From Streptomyces sp. NBC_01723 (GTDB lineage Bacteria; Actinomycetota; Actinomycetes; Streptomycetales; Streptomycetaceae): DNA of 64,000 nt. Under the pieces are notes generated by a model. It had not been told where the DNA came from. It ran no database searches and saw only the letters and a program-made list of their open reading frames with translations. Position 1 is the stretch's first letter, and the number at the start of each line of letters is the position of its first letter. The position numbers and the translations under genes are program-made. Positions 7,100 to 15,118 of the stretch are shown one piece after another. The DNA is taken from contig NZ_CP109171.1 in NCBI RefSeq assembly GCF_036246005.1, forward strand, positions 620,001 through 684,000, read 5' to 3'.

Positions 7100-9145
7100 A
7101 TGATCTCCACCTTCGCGTCCCGCCTCCACCGCGGGCCGGACGGTGCCCCCACCCCCCGGCTCGCCTTCGGCGCCGACTACAACCCCGAGCAGTGGCCGAG
7201 GGAGGTGTGGGAGGAGGACGTCCGGCTGATGCGCGAGGCCGGCGTCACCATCGTGTCGCTCGGCATCTTCTCCTGGGCCCGTGTCCAGCCCGGCCCCGGC
7301 ACCTGGGACTTCGGCTGGCTCGACGACGTGATGGACCTGCTGCACGAGCACGGCGTCGGCGTCGACCTGGCCACCGCCACCGCCTCCCCGCCGCCCTGGC
7401 TGACCACCGCGCACCCGGAGATCCTCCCGGTGACGGACCGGGGCGAGACGCTGTCGCCGGGCGCGCGCCAGCACTGGCGGCCGACCTCGCCCGTCTTCCG
7501 CGAGCACGCCCTGCGCCTGGTCCGGGAGATGGCGACCCGGTACGCCGGACACCCGGCGCTGGTCGCCTGGCACGTCAACAACGAGCTGGGCTGCCACAAC
7601 GTGTACGACTACTCGGACGACGCGACCCGTGCCTTCCGGGACTGGCTGCGCGCCCGGTACGGCACGCTCGACGCGCTCAACCACGCCTGGGGCACGGCGT
7701 TCTGGTCGCAGCGCTACAGCGACTGGGAGCAGATCCTGCCGCCGCGACTGGCCGCCTCGCACCCCAACCCGACCCAGCAGCTGGACTTCAAGCGGTTTTC
7801 CTCGGACGCGCTCAAGGAGCACCTGCTGGCCGAGCGCGACCTCCTGCGGGAACTGACCCCCGGCATCCCCGTGACCACCAACTTCATGGTGATGCCCGGC
7901 ACCAAGGGCATGAACTACGCGGACTGGGCCGCCGAGGTCGACTTCGTCGCCAACGACCACTACGTGGTGCCGAGCGGGCGCGAGCGGGACGAGCTGTCGT
8001 TCTCGGCGAACCTCACCAGCGGCATCGCGGGCGGCCGGCCGTGGTTCCTGATGGAGCACTCCACCAGCGCGGTGAACTGGCAGCCCGTCAACCTGGCCAA
8101 GCGGCCGGGCGAGCTGGCCCGGGACTCGCTGACGCACGTGGCGCACGGCGCCGACGCGGTCTGCTTCTTCCAGTGGCGGCAGTCTGCGGCGGGCGCCGAG
8201 AAGTACCACTCGGCGATGGTCCCGCACGCCGGCCCCGACAGTGACGTGTTCCGCGCGGTCACGGCGCTGGGCGGCACGCTGGCGGCGCTGGCCCCGGTCG
8301 CCGGCAGCGAGCGGGAGCCCGCGGAGGTCGGCATCCTCTTCGACTGGGAGTCCTGGTGGGCGAGCGAGCAGGACTCGCACCCGACCTCCCTGCTCGACTA
8401 CCACCGGGAGGCGCTCGACTGGTACTCGGCGCTGCTCTCCCTCGGCGTCCGCGCCGACGTCGTCACCACCGGCGCCGACCTGAGCCGCCACCGGGTGCTG
8501 ATCGCACCGGTGCTGCACATGGTCCCGGCCGGGACGGCCAAGGACCTTACCCGGTACGCCGAGCAGGGCGGGCACCTGGTCACCACGTACTTCTCCGGAG
8601 TCGTCGACGAGAACGACCACGTCTGGCTCGGCGGCTACCCGGGCGCCCTGCGGGACCTGCTCGGCATCCGCGTCGAGGAGTTCGGGCCGCTGCCCGCCGG
8701 GGAGCGCGTGGAGCTGGACGACGCCGGCACCGGCGACCTGTGGACCGACCAGATCACCGTGACCGCGCCGGAGACCGAGGTCCTGGTCCGCTACCGCACC
8801 GGCACGCACGCGGGCCGCCCGGCCGTCACCCGGCGCCCCACCGGGAGCGGTTCGGCCGCCTACGTGTCCACCCGGCTCGGTGCGGCCGGGCTCGCCTCAC
8901 TGCTGCCGCGGCTGCTGGATCCGGCCGGTGTCGCGAGCGACCTGCCCGCCGAGGTGCGCGGGGCGGTCGAGGCCACCGTGCGGCGCGGCCCCGGCGGCCG
9001 GTTCCTGTTCCTGGTCAACCGGACCGACGCGGCGGTGACCGTTCCCGGACTCGCCGGAGAGGCCCTGGTCGGCGACTTGGGCACCGACGGCACCCTCGTC
9101 CTCGCACCCAGGGCCGTCGCCGTAGTGCGCACGTCCACCGACTGA
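7100..9145 (+). CDS. Beta-galactosidase, GH42
   Basis: 681-residue glycoside hydrolase family 42 enzyme without a signal peptide, so cytoplasmic; it would hydrolyse beta-galactosides brought in by the ABC importer. The N-terminal TIM barrel starts FGADYNPEQWP, the family's usual opening. The predicted acid/base is Glu162 in VAWHVNNELGCH and the nucleophile Glu319 in WFLMEHS. The barrel is followed by the trimerisation (roughly 390-600) and small C-terminal beta domains. The cluster of four zinc-binding cysteines of some GH42 enzymes is not evident. RBS GGAAGGA lies upstream of ATG 7100. It is placed between the importer and the secreted galactanase-like gene and shares the LacI-controlled operon. 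Confidence 0.94.
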   Translation: MISTFASRLHRGPDGAPTPRLAFGADYNPEQWPREVWEEDVRLMREAGVTIVSLGIFSWARVQPGPGTWDFGWLDDVMDLLHEHGVGVDLATATASPPPWLTTAHPEILPVTDRGETLSPGARQHWRPTSPVFREHALRLVREMATRYAGHPALVAWHVNNELGCHNVYDYSDDATRAFRDWLRARYGTLDALNHAWGTAFWSQRYSDWEQILPPRLAASHPNPTQQLDFKRFSSDALKEHLLAERDLLRELTPGIPVTTNFMVMPGTKGMNYADWAAEVDFVANDHYVVPSGRERDELSFSANLTSGIAGGRPWFLMEHSTSAVNWQPVNLAKRPGELARDSLTHVAHGADAVCFFQWRQSAAGAEKYHSAMVPHAGPDSDVFRAVTALGGTLAALAPVAGSEREPAEVGILFDWESWWASEQDSHPTSLLDYHREALDWYSALLSLGVRADVVTTGADLSRHRVLIAPVLHMVPAGTAKDLTRYAEQGGHLVTTYFSGVVDENDHVWLGGYPGALRDLLGIRVEEFGPLPAGERVELDDAGTGDLWTDQITVTAPETEVLVRYRTGTHAGRPAVTRRPTGSGSAAYVSTRLGAAGLASLLPRLLDPAGVASDLPAEVRGAVEATVRRGPGGRFLFLVNRTDAAVTVPGLAGEALVGDLGTDGTLVLAPRAVAVVRTSTD

Positions 9146-9180
9146 GCCGCAGCGACCACACCTTCCAGTGGGGAGCACAG

Positions 9181-11208
9181 ATGGCACGCCGTACCCGCAA
9201 CAGACGCCTCCTCGGGACCGCCGTCCTGACCGCCCTGGCCACGGGGGCCGCCCTGCTGGGCGTTCCCGCCCAGGCGGAACCGGCCGCGCCCGCCGCCTCC
9301 GTGACCGTGCGGCCCGACCCGTCGTACCGGCAGGAGAGGTTCGAGGGCTGGGGCACCAGCCTGGTCTGGTTCGCCAACGCGACCGGCGACTACCCGCCGG
9401 AGATCCGCGAGAAGCTGGCCCGGCTCCTGTTCGACGACGACGGCCTCGGGCTGAACATCGCCCGCTACAACATCGGCGGCGGCAACGCGCCGGACGTGCG
9501 GGACTACCTGCGGGCCGGCGGCGCGGTCGAGGGCTGGTGGAAGGCGCCCGCGGGCACCACCCGCGAGGACACCGACTGGTGGAGCGCCGACGACCCCGCC
9601 GACTGGAACGAGGACGCCGACGCCACCCAGCGCTGGTGGGTCGAGCGCGTCAAGCACGACGTCGACCACTGGGAGACGTTCAGCAACTCGCCGCCCTGGT
9701 TCATGACCGTCAGCGGCTACGTCTCCGGCGGCTTCGACTCCTCCGCCGACCAGCTCAAGGCCGATTCGGTCGACGACTTCGCGGCCTACGTGGCCGGGGC
9801 GACCCGGCGGCTGGAGCGGGCCGAGGGCATCCGGGTCGACACGGTGGACCCGTTCAACGAGCCCCACACCCCCTACTGGGGGACCCGGCTGGGCGCCGAC
9901 GGCGAACCCGTCGGCGGCCGGCAGGAGGGCGCCCACATGGGACCCGAGCTTCAGACCGAGGTCCTCCGGGCCCTCGCCCCGGCGCTGAGGAAGGCCGGGG
10001 TCGGCGCGGACATCTCCGCGATGGACGAGACCAACCCCGGCATCTTCGCCCGGAACTGGGACGCCTACTCCGCGGCCGACCGCGACCTGGTCGGGCGGAT
10101 GAACGTCCACACCTACGGCACCGGGCAGCGCACCACCGTGCGCGACCTCGCCAAGGCGGCCGGCAAGCCGCTGTGGATGAGCGAGGTGGGCGGCGACTGG
10201 GGCGACGGCCAGGACTTCGAGGACATGCGGCCCGGTCTCGGTCTCGCCCAGCAGATCGTCGACGACCTGCGTGAACTGGAGCCCCGCGCCTGGGTGTTCT
10301 GGCAGCCCGTCGAGGACTACGACAACATGAAGCCCGGCGGCGAGTCGGCCAGGGGCGGCAACTGGGGCAGTATCCAACTCCCGTTCGGCTGCACCGCCGA
10401 GGACACCCTGGAGACCTGCCCGATCCGGACCAACACCAAGTTCGACACGGCCCGCAACTTCACCCACTTCATCAAGCCCGGCGACCGGCTGATCGGCACG
10501 GACGACACCTCCAGCGCCGCCGCCGTCGGCCGTGACGGCAAGAGCGCCTCGCTCGTCCACGTCAACCGCACCAGCGAGGCCCGCACCGTCACCCTCGACC
10601 TGTCGAAGTTCGGGGAGGTGAGCCGCCGCGCCACCGTCACCCCGGTGGTCACCGACGCCGGCGGCCGACTCGAACGCAAGGCCCCGATCCGGGTGAAGGA
10701 CCGCACGGCCGCCTTCACCGTGCCCGCGCAGTCCGTCACCTCCTTCGAGATCAAGGGCGTCTCCGGCGTCGCGAGGGACGCCGCCCCGCTGCGCCGGGGC
10801 CACGACTACTACACCCTCACCGGCGTGCAGAGCGGGCGGGCCGTCACCGTCGGGGACGACGGCACCGGCCTGGTCCTGGGCGGCGGAACGAACTGGCGGC
10901 TGGGCGCGGTCCGTCACGACGGCGGCGTCCGCGACCGCTACGTCCTCACCGCCCCCGGGCACGGCACCCGGCTGGCGGTGCGCGACGACGTCCCGGTGGC
11001 CGAGCCCGACACCGGCCGACCCGGCAGGGCCGCCGAGTGGCTCGCCTCCACCACCGGCGACGGCACCTGGACGCTGGTCAACGCCGCCACCGGGCGCCTG
11101 CTCGAAGTAGGCGGTCAGGCGACGCACGCGGGTGCGGCCGTCACCACGTGGCCGCCCAACTCCGGCGCCAACCAGCGCTGGACGCTGACGGACACGTCCA
11201 CCGGCTGA
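9181..11208 (+). CDS. Secreted GH30-type endo-beta-1,6-galactanase-like enzyme with ricin-type lectin domain
   Basis: 675-residue exported glycosidase. The signal peptide (ARRTRNRRLL, hydrophobic core, cut near PAQA-EP) leads into a GH30 barrel starting with FEGWGTSLVWF. The predicted acid/base is Glu227 in DPFNEPHTPYWG and the nucleophile Glu335 in WMSEVGGDWGDG. A small beta domain follows, and residues from about 535 to the end look like a CBM13/ricin B-lectin domain with the closing SGANQRWTL. This layout resembles the Streptomyces endo-beta-1,6-galactanases that cut arabinogalactan side chains (GH30 subfamily 5); other GH30 specificities, such as glucanase, are possible. It lies 35 bases after the GH42 gene, with GGGGAG upstream. 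Outside the cell it would feed the importer and GH42 enzyme. Confidence 0.85.
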   Translation: MARRTRNRRLLGTAVLTALATGAALLGVPAQAEPAAPAASVTVRPDPSYRQERFEGWGTSLVWFANATGDYPPEIREKLARLLFDDDGLGLNIARYNIGGGNAPDVRDYLRAGGAVEGWWKAPAGTTREDTDWWSADDPADWNEDADATQRWWVERVKHDVDHWETFSNSPPWFMTVSGYVSGGFDSSADQLKADSVDDFAAYVAGATRRLERAEGIRVDTVDPFNEPHTPYWGTRLGADGEPVGGRQEGAHMGPELQTEVLRALAPALRKAGVGADISAMDETNPGIFARNWDAYSAADRDLVGRMNVHTYGTGQRTTVRDLAKAAGKPLWMSEVGGDWGDGQDFEDMRPGLGLAQQIVDDLRELEPRAWVFWQPVEDYDNMKPGGESARGGNWGSIQLPFGCTAEDTLETCPIRTNTKFDTARNFTHFIKPGDRLIGTDDTSSAAAVGRDGKSASLVHVNRTSEARTVTLDLSKFGEVSRRATVTPVVTDAGGRLERKAPIRVKDRTAAFTVPAQSVTSFEIKGVSGVARDAAPLRRGHDYYTLTGVQSGRAVTVGDDGTGLVLGGGTNWRLGAVRHDGGVRDRYVLTAPGHGTRLAVRDDVPVAEPDTGRPGRAAEWLASTTGDGTWTLVNAATGRLLEVGGQATHAGAAVTTWPPNSGANQRWTLTDTSTG

Positions 11209-11247
11209 ATCCCCTCCCTCCTCCCCCGAGAGACCGAAGGAGACGGC

Positions 11248-11883
11248 ATGACCATCGACCCCCGCGAGCGCGAGGTGCGCCGCAGGATGGCGGCCCGTGA
11301 GCTGTACTCCGACGGCGCCCCGGGACTGGAGGGGCTGGCGGAGGAGCGGCTGCGCGGCAAGGAACTGGCGGATGCCTACAACCGGACCGGGGCGCGGGAC
11401 GAGGAGGGGCGCCGGGCGATCCTGAAGGAGATGTTCGCGGCCGTGGGCACCGGCGTGTGGATCGAGCCTGAGCTGCACGTGGCCTACGGCAACCGCGTGC
11501 ACCTGGGTGACGACGTGTACGCCAACTTCGGCCTCACCCTCGTCGACGACGTCGAGGTCTTCGTCGGGGACCGGGTGATGTTCGCGCCGCACGTCACCAT
11601 CAGCACCACCGGACACCCCGTCCACCCGAGGCTGCGCCGGGACGGCACGCAGTTCTCGGCGCCGGTGACCGTCGAGGACGACGTGTGGATCGGGGCCGGC
11701 GCGCTGATCATGCCGGGGGTCACCATCGGGCGCGGCTCGGTGGTCGGCGCGGGCAGCGTCGTGACGGCGCACGTCCCGGCGATGACCGTCGTCGCCGGGA
11801 CCCCGGCCCGCGTGCTGCGCGCGATCACCGACGCGGACCGGGAGTGGACCTACGCTCCGCCCCGCACCCTGGGCACGGTCTGA
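11248..11883 (+). CDS. Maltose/galactoside O-acetyltransferase (LacA-like)
   Basis: 211-residue left-handed beta-helix acetyltransferase. An N-terminal helical maltose-acetyltransferase domain ([24 protein letters not shown] is its core) is followed by hexapeptide repeats such as [20 protein letters not shown]. The catalytic histidine is expected in the [11 protein letters not shown] segment. It transfers acetyl from acetyl-CoA to a sugar hydroxyl. It begins 39 bases after the galactanase-like gene with no terminator between, so it probably belongs to the same transcript. That makes the operon a parallel to lacZYA, in which a galactoside acetyltransferase accompanies uptake and beta-galactosidase; its task may be to mark non-metabolisable analogues for export. 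Confidence 0.88.
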   Translation: MTIDPREREVRRRMAARELYSDGAPGLEGLAEERLRGKELADAYNRTGARDEEGRRAILKEMFAAVGTGVWIEPELHVAYGNRVHLGDDVYANFGLTLVDDVEVFVGDRVMFAPHVTISTTGHPVHPRLRRDGTQFSAPVTVEDDVWIGAGALIMPGVTIGRGSVVGAGSVVTAHVPAMTVVAGTPARVLRAITDADREWTYAPPRTLGTV

Positions 11884-11932
11884 TCGGCAACTTCCGCCGT
11901 GCGCCCGGGACATGGCACGGGGCGCGGGGCAG

Positions 11933-11938
11933 TACGAT
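11933..11938 (+). promoter_or_regulatory. Possible -10 element before the methyltransferase
   Basis: TACGAT, 48 bases upstream of the ATG at 11987, followed by an unusually AT-rich stretch (GAAATTTA). It fits a vegetative TANNNT -10 hexamer; I see no convincing -35. Confidence 0.3.
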
Positions 11939-11986
11939 GATCGAAATTTACGGCGGAGCGTCACCTCCCGGACCACGGAGCCTGCC

Positions 11987-12778
11987 ATGACGACGGACCA
12001 TTCCCAGCCTCCCCACATCGACACCGGCCGGGCCCACCCCGCGCGGGTCTACGACTGGCTGCTGGGCGGCAAGGACAACTACCCCGTCGACGAGGCGGTG
12101 GGCGAGACCCTGCCGCCCGAGGCACGGGACGCGGCGCGGCAGAACCGCGCGTTCATGAACCGCGCGGCGGCCCACCTCGCCGCGCAGGGCGTCGACCAGT
12201 TCCTGGACATCGGCACGGGCATCCCGACCGAGCCCAACCTGCACCAGATCGTGCAGCGGACGGTCCCGGCGGCCAGGGTCGTCTACGCCGACAACGACCC
12301 GATCGTGCTGCGGCACGCGGAGGCCCTGCTGGTCAGCAGCCCGGAGGGGGCCACGGACTACATCCAGGCCGATGTCCGCGAGCCGGAGCAGATCGTGCGC
12401 CACGCCCGCGAGATCCTCGACTTCGACCGGCCGATCGCCCTGTCGCTGATCGCCCTGATGCACTTCATCACGGACGACCAGAACGCCCACGGGATAGTCC
12501 GCGGGCTGGTCGAGACCCTGCCCTCCGGCAGCCACCTGGTCCTCTCGCACGCCTCGATCGACCTCTTCCCCGAGCTGTCGGAGCAGGTGATCGCCCAGTA
12601 CGCCAAGGGCGGCATCCGCCTCGGCTTCCGCACCCGGGCGGAGGTGACCCGCTTCTTCGACGGGCTGGAACTGGTCCAGCCGGGCCTGGTCACGGCCACC
12701 GAGTGGTACGGCGAGGGCCAGGAGCCGCCGGCGCCGGAGGACAGCGGCATCTACGCGGCCGTGGCGCGCATCCCCTGA
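11987..12778 (+). CDS. SAM-dependent methyltransferase, SAV2177/DUF574 family
   Basis: 263-residue protein of the actinobacterial S-adenosylmethionine methyltransferase family typified by SAV2177. The family opening HPARVYDWLLGGKDNYPVDEAV is easily recognised, as is the cofactor-binding loop FLDIGTGIPTEPNLHQI near residues 75-92 and the acidic motif VVYADNDPIVLRH. The start at ATG 11987 has GGAG seven bases upstream; an in-frame ATG at 11912 lacks one. Streptomyces genomes carry many copies and the substrate is not known for most. It appears monocistronic, followed by a convergent small membrane-protein gene. Confidence 0.92.
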   Translation: MTTDHSQPPHIDTGRAHPARVYDWLLGGKDNYPVDEAVGETLPPEARDAARQNRAFMNRAAAHLAAQGVDQFLDIGTGIPTEPNLHQIVQRTVPAARVVYADNDPIVLRHAEALLVSSPEGATDYIQADVREPEQIVRHAREILDFDRPIALSLIALMHFITDDQNAHGIVRGLVETLPSGSHLVLSHASIDLFPELSEQVIAQYAKGGIRLGFRTRAEVTRFFDGLELVQPGLVTATEWYGEGQEPPAPEDSGIYAAVARIP

Positions 12779-12796
12779 CGGGGACGCGCGCACGGC

Positions 12797-12982
12797 TCAG
12801 CGGCGACGCCCGCGGGCCGCCCAGCCGCTGCCGACACCGGCGACGTGCAGGGCGACCAGGGCGAGGCCTATGAGCATCACGTTGGTGGAGGTGAAGACGT
12901 CGTTGGTCGACACCTCCGCCGCGTTGATCAGCCAGGCGATGAGGAACAGAACCGCGGCGATGATGGCGAGCACGGTGTACAT
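12797..12982 (-). CDS. Small two-helix membrane protein
   Basis: 61 residues: a first helix MYTVLAIIAAVLFLIAWLIN, a short polar loop AAEVSTNDVFTSTN, a second helix VMLIGLALVALHVAGVG and a basic tail WAARGRRR, so both ends probably face the cytoplasm. Function unknown. The ATG at 12980-12982 directly abuts GAAGGG; if that sequence is the ribosome site, initiation at the GTG three codons later (nine bases away) is more likely, giving 58 residues. It is divergent from the spore photoproduct lyase family gene. Too short for many gene callers, but the coding character is convincing. Confidence 0.75.
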   Translation of the reverse strand: MYTVLAIIAAVLFLIAWLINAAEVSTNDVFTSTNVMLIGLALVALHVAGVGSGWAARGRRR

Positions 12983-13010
12983 CCCTTCGGGTAGGTGGCA
13001 CCCGACCGGT

Positions 13011-13052
13011 GCCGTGTCACGCGTATGCCCCCGACGGAGGGTGTGACACGGC
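13011..13052. promoter_or_regulatory. Inverted repeat in the divergent gap
   Basis: Arms GCCGTGTCAC (13011-13020) and GTGACACGGC (13043-13052) are perfect complements, separated by 22 bases, midway between the small membrane-protein gene and the photoproduct lyase gene. It could be a pair of regulator half-sites; the core TGTCAC/GTGACA does not match a Streptomyces regulator I can name. Confidence 0.45.
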
Positions 13053-13172
13053 GCGGTGCTCCCCTTGCCCGGCACGGGCCTCCGCGTGCTTCGTACAGTG
13101 GACGGACGTGGACGGTCCCGGGTGTGCCGGGGACCGGTCCGGCCCGTCCCGCACCCCGCACCGGAGCACGCC

Positions 13173-14351
13173 ATGCACGATCCGTCCCCCGCGCCGGACG
13201 ACGGCTCCGGCACCCTGTTCGGGCTCGACGCCCTGACGCCGGGCGGGCCGGCCGCCGAGCCCACCGGGCCGCGCTTCCGGGACTCCGCCGCCGCCCGCCG
13301 TCTGCTGCCGGTCCGGGAGATCCACGCCGAGCCGGCGGCGGCCGCCTCCCCGCGCGGCCGGCAGGTGCTCGCCCGGTTCCCCGAGGCGCGCGTGGTGGAG
13401 GTGGACTCCCACTGGCGCATCCCGGGCCTGCACGGCAACGAGGGCAACGTCGAACGCTGGGTGCGGATCAAGGGCGAGACCCTCGTCCTGGGTGAGCGCA
13501 AGACCCTGGCCACCCGCCCCAACGGCCGCTCCGCGGACTGGATCGCGCCCGGCGCCTCCAACGGCTGCGCCATGGCCTGCGCCTACTGCTACGTGCCCCG
13601 GCGCAAGGGGTACGCCAACCCCGTCACCGTCTTCACCAACATCGACGGGATCATCGCCCACCTCGGCCGGCACATCGCCCGGCAGGGGCCGAAGCCGGAG
13701 CCGAACCAGTGCGACGCCGAGGCGTGGGTGTACGACGTGGGCGAGAACGGCGACTGCTCGGTGGACGCCCTGATCTGCGACAACACCGCGGACCTGGTGC
13801 ACGCGTTCCGGCAGTGGCCGACGGCCAAGGCGTCCTTCGCCACCAAGTTCGTCAACCCCGACCTGCTCGCCCTCGACCCGCGCGGCCGCACCCGGATCCG
13901 CTTCTCCCTGATGCCGCCGGACGACTCACGGCTGCTGGACGTGCGCACCTCGCCGGTCGCCGAGCGGATCGCCGCGGCGGCCGACTTCCTGGACGCCGGG
14001 TACGAGGTGCACTTCAACCTCTCCCCCGTGGTGGTGCGGCCGGGCTGGGAGGAGGCCTGGGCGGAGCTGCTGCGCCACCTCGACGACGTCCTGCCGGAGC
14101 GGGTCAGGCGGCAGGCCGCCGCCGAGGTGATCATGCTGACGCACAACCGGGAGCTGCACGGGGTCAACCAGGGCTGGCATCCGCGCGCCGAAGAGGTGCT
14201 GTGGCGGCCGGAGCTGCAGGAGGCGAAACGCTCCGAGAACGGCGCGCTCAACGTGCGCTACCGCGCCGGGGTCAAGGCCGACGCGGTCGCCCGGCTGCGC
14301 GCTCTGGTCGCCGCCCACGCACCGTGGCTGCGCGTGCGGTACGCCTTCTGA
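13173..14351 (+). CDS. Spore photoproduct lyase family radical SAM protein
   Basis: 392-residue radical SAM protein of the spore photoproduct lyase family. The [4Fe-4S] motif is Cys132-Xaa3-Cys136-Xaa2-Cys139 (NGCAMACAYCYVPRRKG), the CX3CX2C spacing of the superfamily. Family-typical stretches follow (TVFTNIDGII, KASFATKFVNPDLL, HFNLSPVVVRPGWEEAW, LTHNRELHGVNQGWHP). Bacillus SplB reverts the 5-thyminyl-dihydrothymine dimer formed in DNA of UV-exposed spores; actinobacterial homologues are less studied and direct activity is inferred. The start at ATG 13173 is preceded by GGAG seven bases upstream. The N-terminal 60 residues are Pro/Ala-rich and poorly conserved in character. It is monocistronic; an inverted repeat lies in its upstream region. 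Confidence 0.9.
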   Translation: MHDPSPAPDDGSGTLFGLDALTPGGPAAEPTGPRFRDSAAARRLLPVREIHAEPAAAASPRGRQVLARFPEARVVEVDSHWRIPGLHGNEGNVERWVRIKGETLVLGERKTLATRPNGRSADWIAPGASNGCAMACAYCYVPRRKGYANPVTVFTNIDGIIAHLGRHIARQGPKPEPNQCDAEAWVYDVGENGDCSVDALICDNTADLVHAFRQWPTAKASFATKFVNPDLLALDPRGRTRIRFSLMPPDDSRLLDVRTSPVAERIAAAADFLDAGYEVHFNLSPVVVRPGWEEAWAELLRHLDDVLPERVRRQAAAEVIMLTHNRELHGVNQGWHPRAEEVLWRPELQEAKRSENGALNVRYRAGVKADAVARLRALVAAHAPWLRVRYAF

Positions 14352-14356
14352 CCGCG

Positions 14357-14375
14357 TTGGGTAAGGGGAACCTAA
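14357..14375. promoter_or_regulatory. Probable iron box (DmdR1/IdeR-type) before the PPOX flavoprotein
   Basis: TTGGGTAAGGGGAACCTAA matches 15 of 19 positions of the actinobacterial iron-box consensus TTAGGTTAGGCTAACCTAA, with the right half intact. It overlaps the putative -35 (TTGGGT, 14357-14362) of a promoter whose -10 would be GATAAT (14381-14386, 18-base spacer), a repression geometry. A much stronger box is found 740 bases downstream. Confidence 0.6.
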
Positions 14376-14380
14376 CGTCA

Positions 14381-14386
14381 GATAAT
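14381..14386 (+). promoter_or_regulatory. -10 element of the flavoprotein promoter
   Basis: GATAAT, five of six matches to TATAAT, 18 bases after TTGGGT at 14357. Transcription would start near 14393, about 60 bases before the TTG start codon. Confidence 0.5.
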
Positions 14387-14452
14387 GTTCTACGTGCAAC
14401 CACCCAGCCGGAAGCTCCCGCCTCCGGTCAGCACGCACCGGGGGAGCCGGCC

Positions 14453-15016
14453 TTGCCACACACGATCGACGCGACCGGAGACCGGACGGACACCGCCAAG
14501 GAGGACGGCTGGGTCGCACTGGACTCGCCCGCCGAGCTGCGCGAGCTGCTGGGCGAGCCCTGGCCCGTCGTCATCGACAAGGTGCACGAGCGGCTCACCG
14601 ACGACGACGTGGACATTCTGGCCCGCTCCCCGTTCTGCCTGCTGGCCACCTCCGACCCGCGGGGCAACTGCGACGTGTCGCCGCGCGGTGACGCGCCGGG
14701 CTTCACCCGGGTCCTGGACGCCGGCACCATCGCCCTGCCGGACCGGCCGGGCAACCGGCGGGGGGACAGCTTCCACAACATCCTCGGCAATCCGCACGCC
14801 GGCCTGCTCTATCTGATCCCCGGCGGCAAGCAGGTGCTGCGGATCAACGGCCGGGCCCGCCTCCTCACCGACGCGCCCTTCTTCGACGCGATGGCCCGCG
14901 ACGGCAGGCGTCCGGACCTCGCCCTGGTCCTGGAGATCGACGAGATCTACCTGCACTGCCCGCAGTCCCTGAATCGGGCGGGACTATGGAACTCCCCTTC
15001 CCCGAAGGGGAGTTGA
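14453..15016 (+). CDS. PPOX-type FMN-binding flavoprotein, probably iron-regulated
   Basis: 187-residue split-barrel protein of the pyridoxamine 5'-phosphate oxidase superfamily, resembling the MSMEG_1061/DR2398 subgroup. Key stretches are FCLLATSDPRGNCDVSPRGD, IALPDRPGNRRGDSFHNIL and LLYLIPGGKQVLRINGRARL, the FMN-binding core. It probably uses FMN or a related flavin; the substrate is unknown. The start is TTG 14453 with GGAG six bases upstream; no better in-frame start exists. It sits directly upstream of a siderophore ABC transporter, and its own promoter overlaps a probable iron box, so a part in iron acquisition, such as reductive iron release, is attractive but unproven. A hairpin overlaps its last codons. 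Confidence 0.85.
   Translation: MPHTIDATGDRTDTAKEDGWVALDSPAELRELLGEPWPVVIDKVHERLTDDDVDILARSPFCLLATSDPRGNCDVSPRGDAPGFTRVLDAGTIALPDRPGNRRGDSFHNILGNPHAGLLYLIPGGKQVLRINGRARLLTDAPFFDAMARDGRRPDLALVLEIDEIYLHCPQSLNRAGLWNSPSPKGS
14990..15014 (+). terminator. Hairpin overlapping the end of the flavoprotein gene
   Basis: Perfect 11-bp stem AACTCCCCTTC / GAAGGGGAGTT with a three-base loop, ending on the first base of the TGA stop. It probably separates this transcript from the iron-regulated ABC operon. No U-run follows, as usual in Streptomyces. Confidence 0.7.
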
Positions 15017-15094
15017 GCGCGCCGCCCGACCGGGGACACAGGACGGGGCCGGAGCCGGGACGGCCGGTGTGAGCCCCGCCTCTACCAGCAGATA

Positions 15095-15113
15095 TTAGGT
15101 TAGGCTAACCTTC
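15095..15113. promoter_or_regulatory. Iron box controlling the siderophore ABC operon
   Basis: TTAGGTTAGGCTAACCTTC matches 17 of 19 positions of the DmdR1/IdeR iron-box consensus. It covers TAACCT (15106-15111), a fitting -10 hexamer seven bases before the GTG start, so the iron-loaded repressor would block RNA polymerase directly and the mRNA would be leaderless. Confidence 0.92.
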
Positions 15114-15118
15114 GCCAC

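Noticed and set aside
8860..12024. 1054-codon open frame on the minus strand across the GH42, GH30 and acetyltransferase genes
   Set aside because: Antisense shadow of genes with clear motifs; the translation is Gly/Val/Asp/His-rich with no domain.
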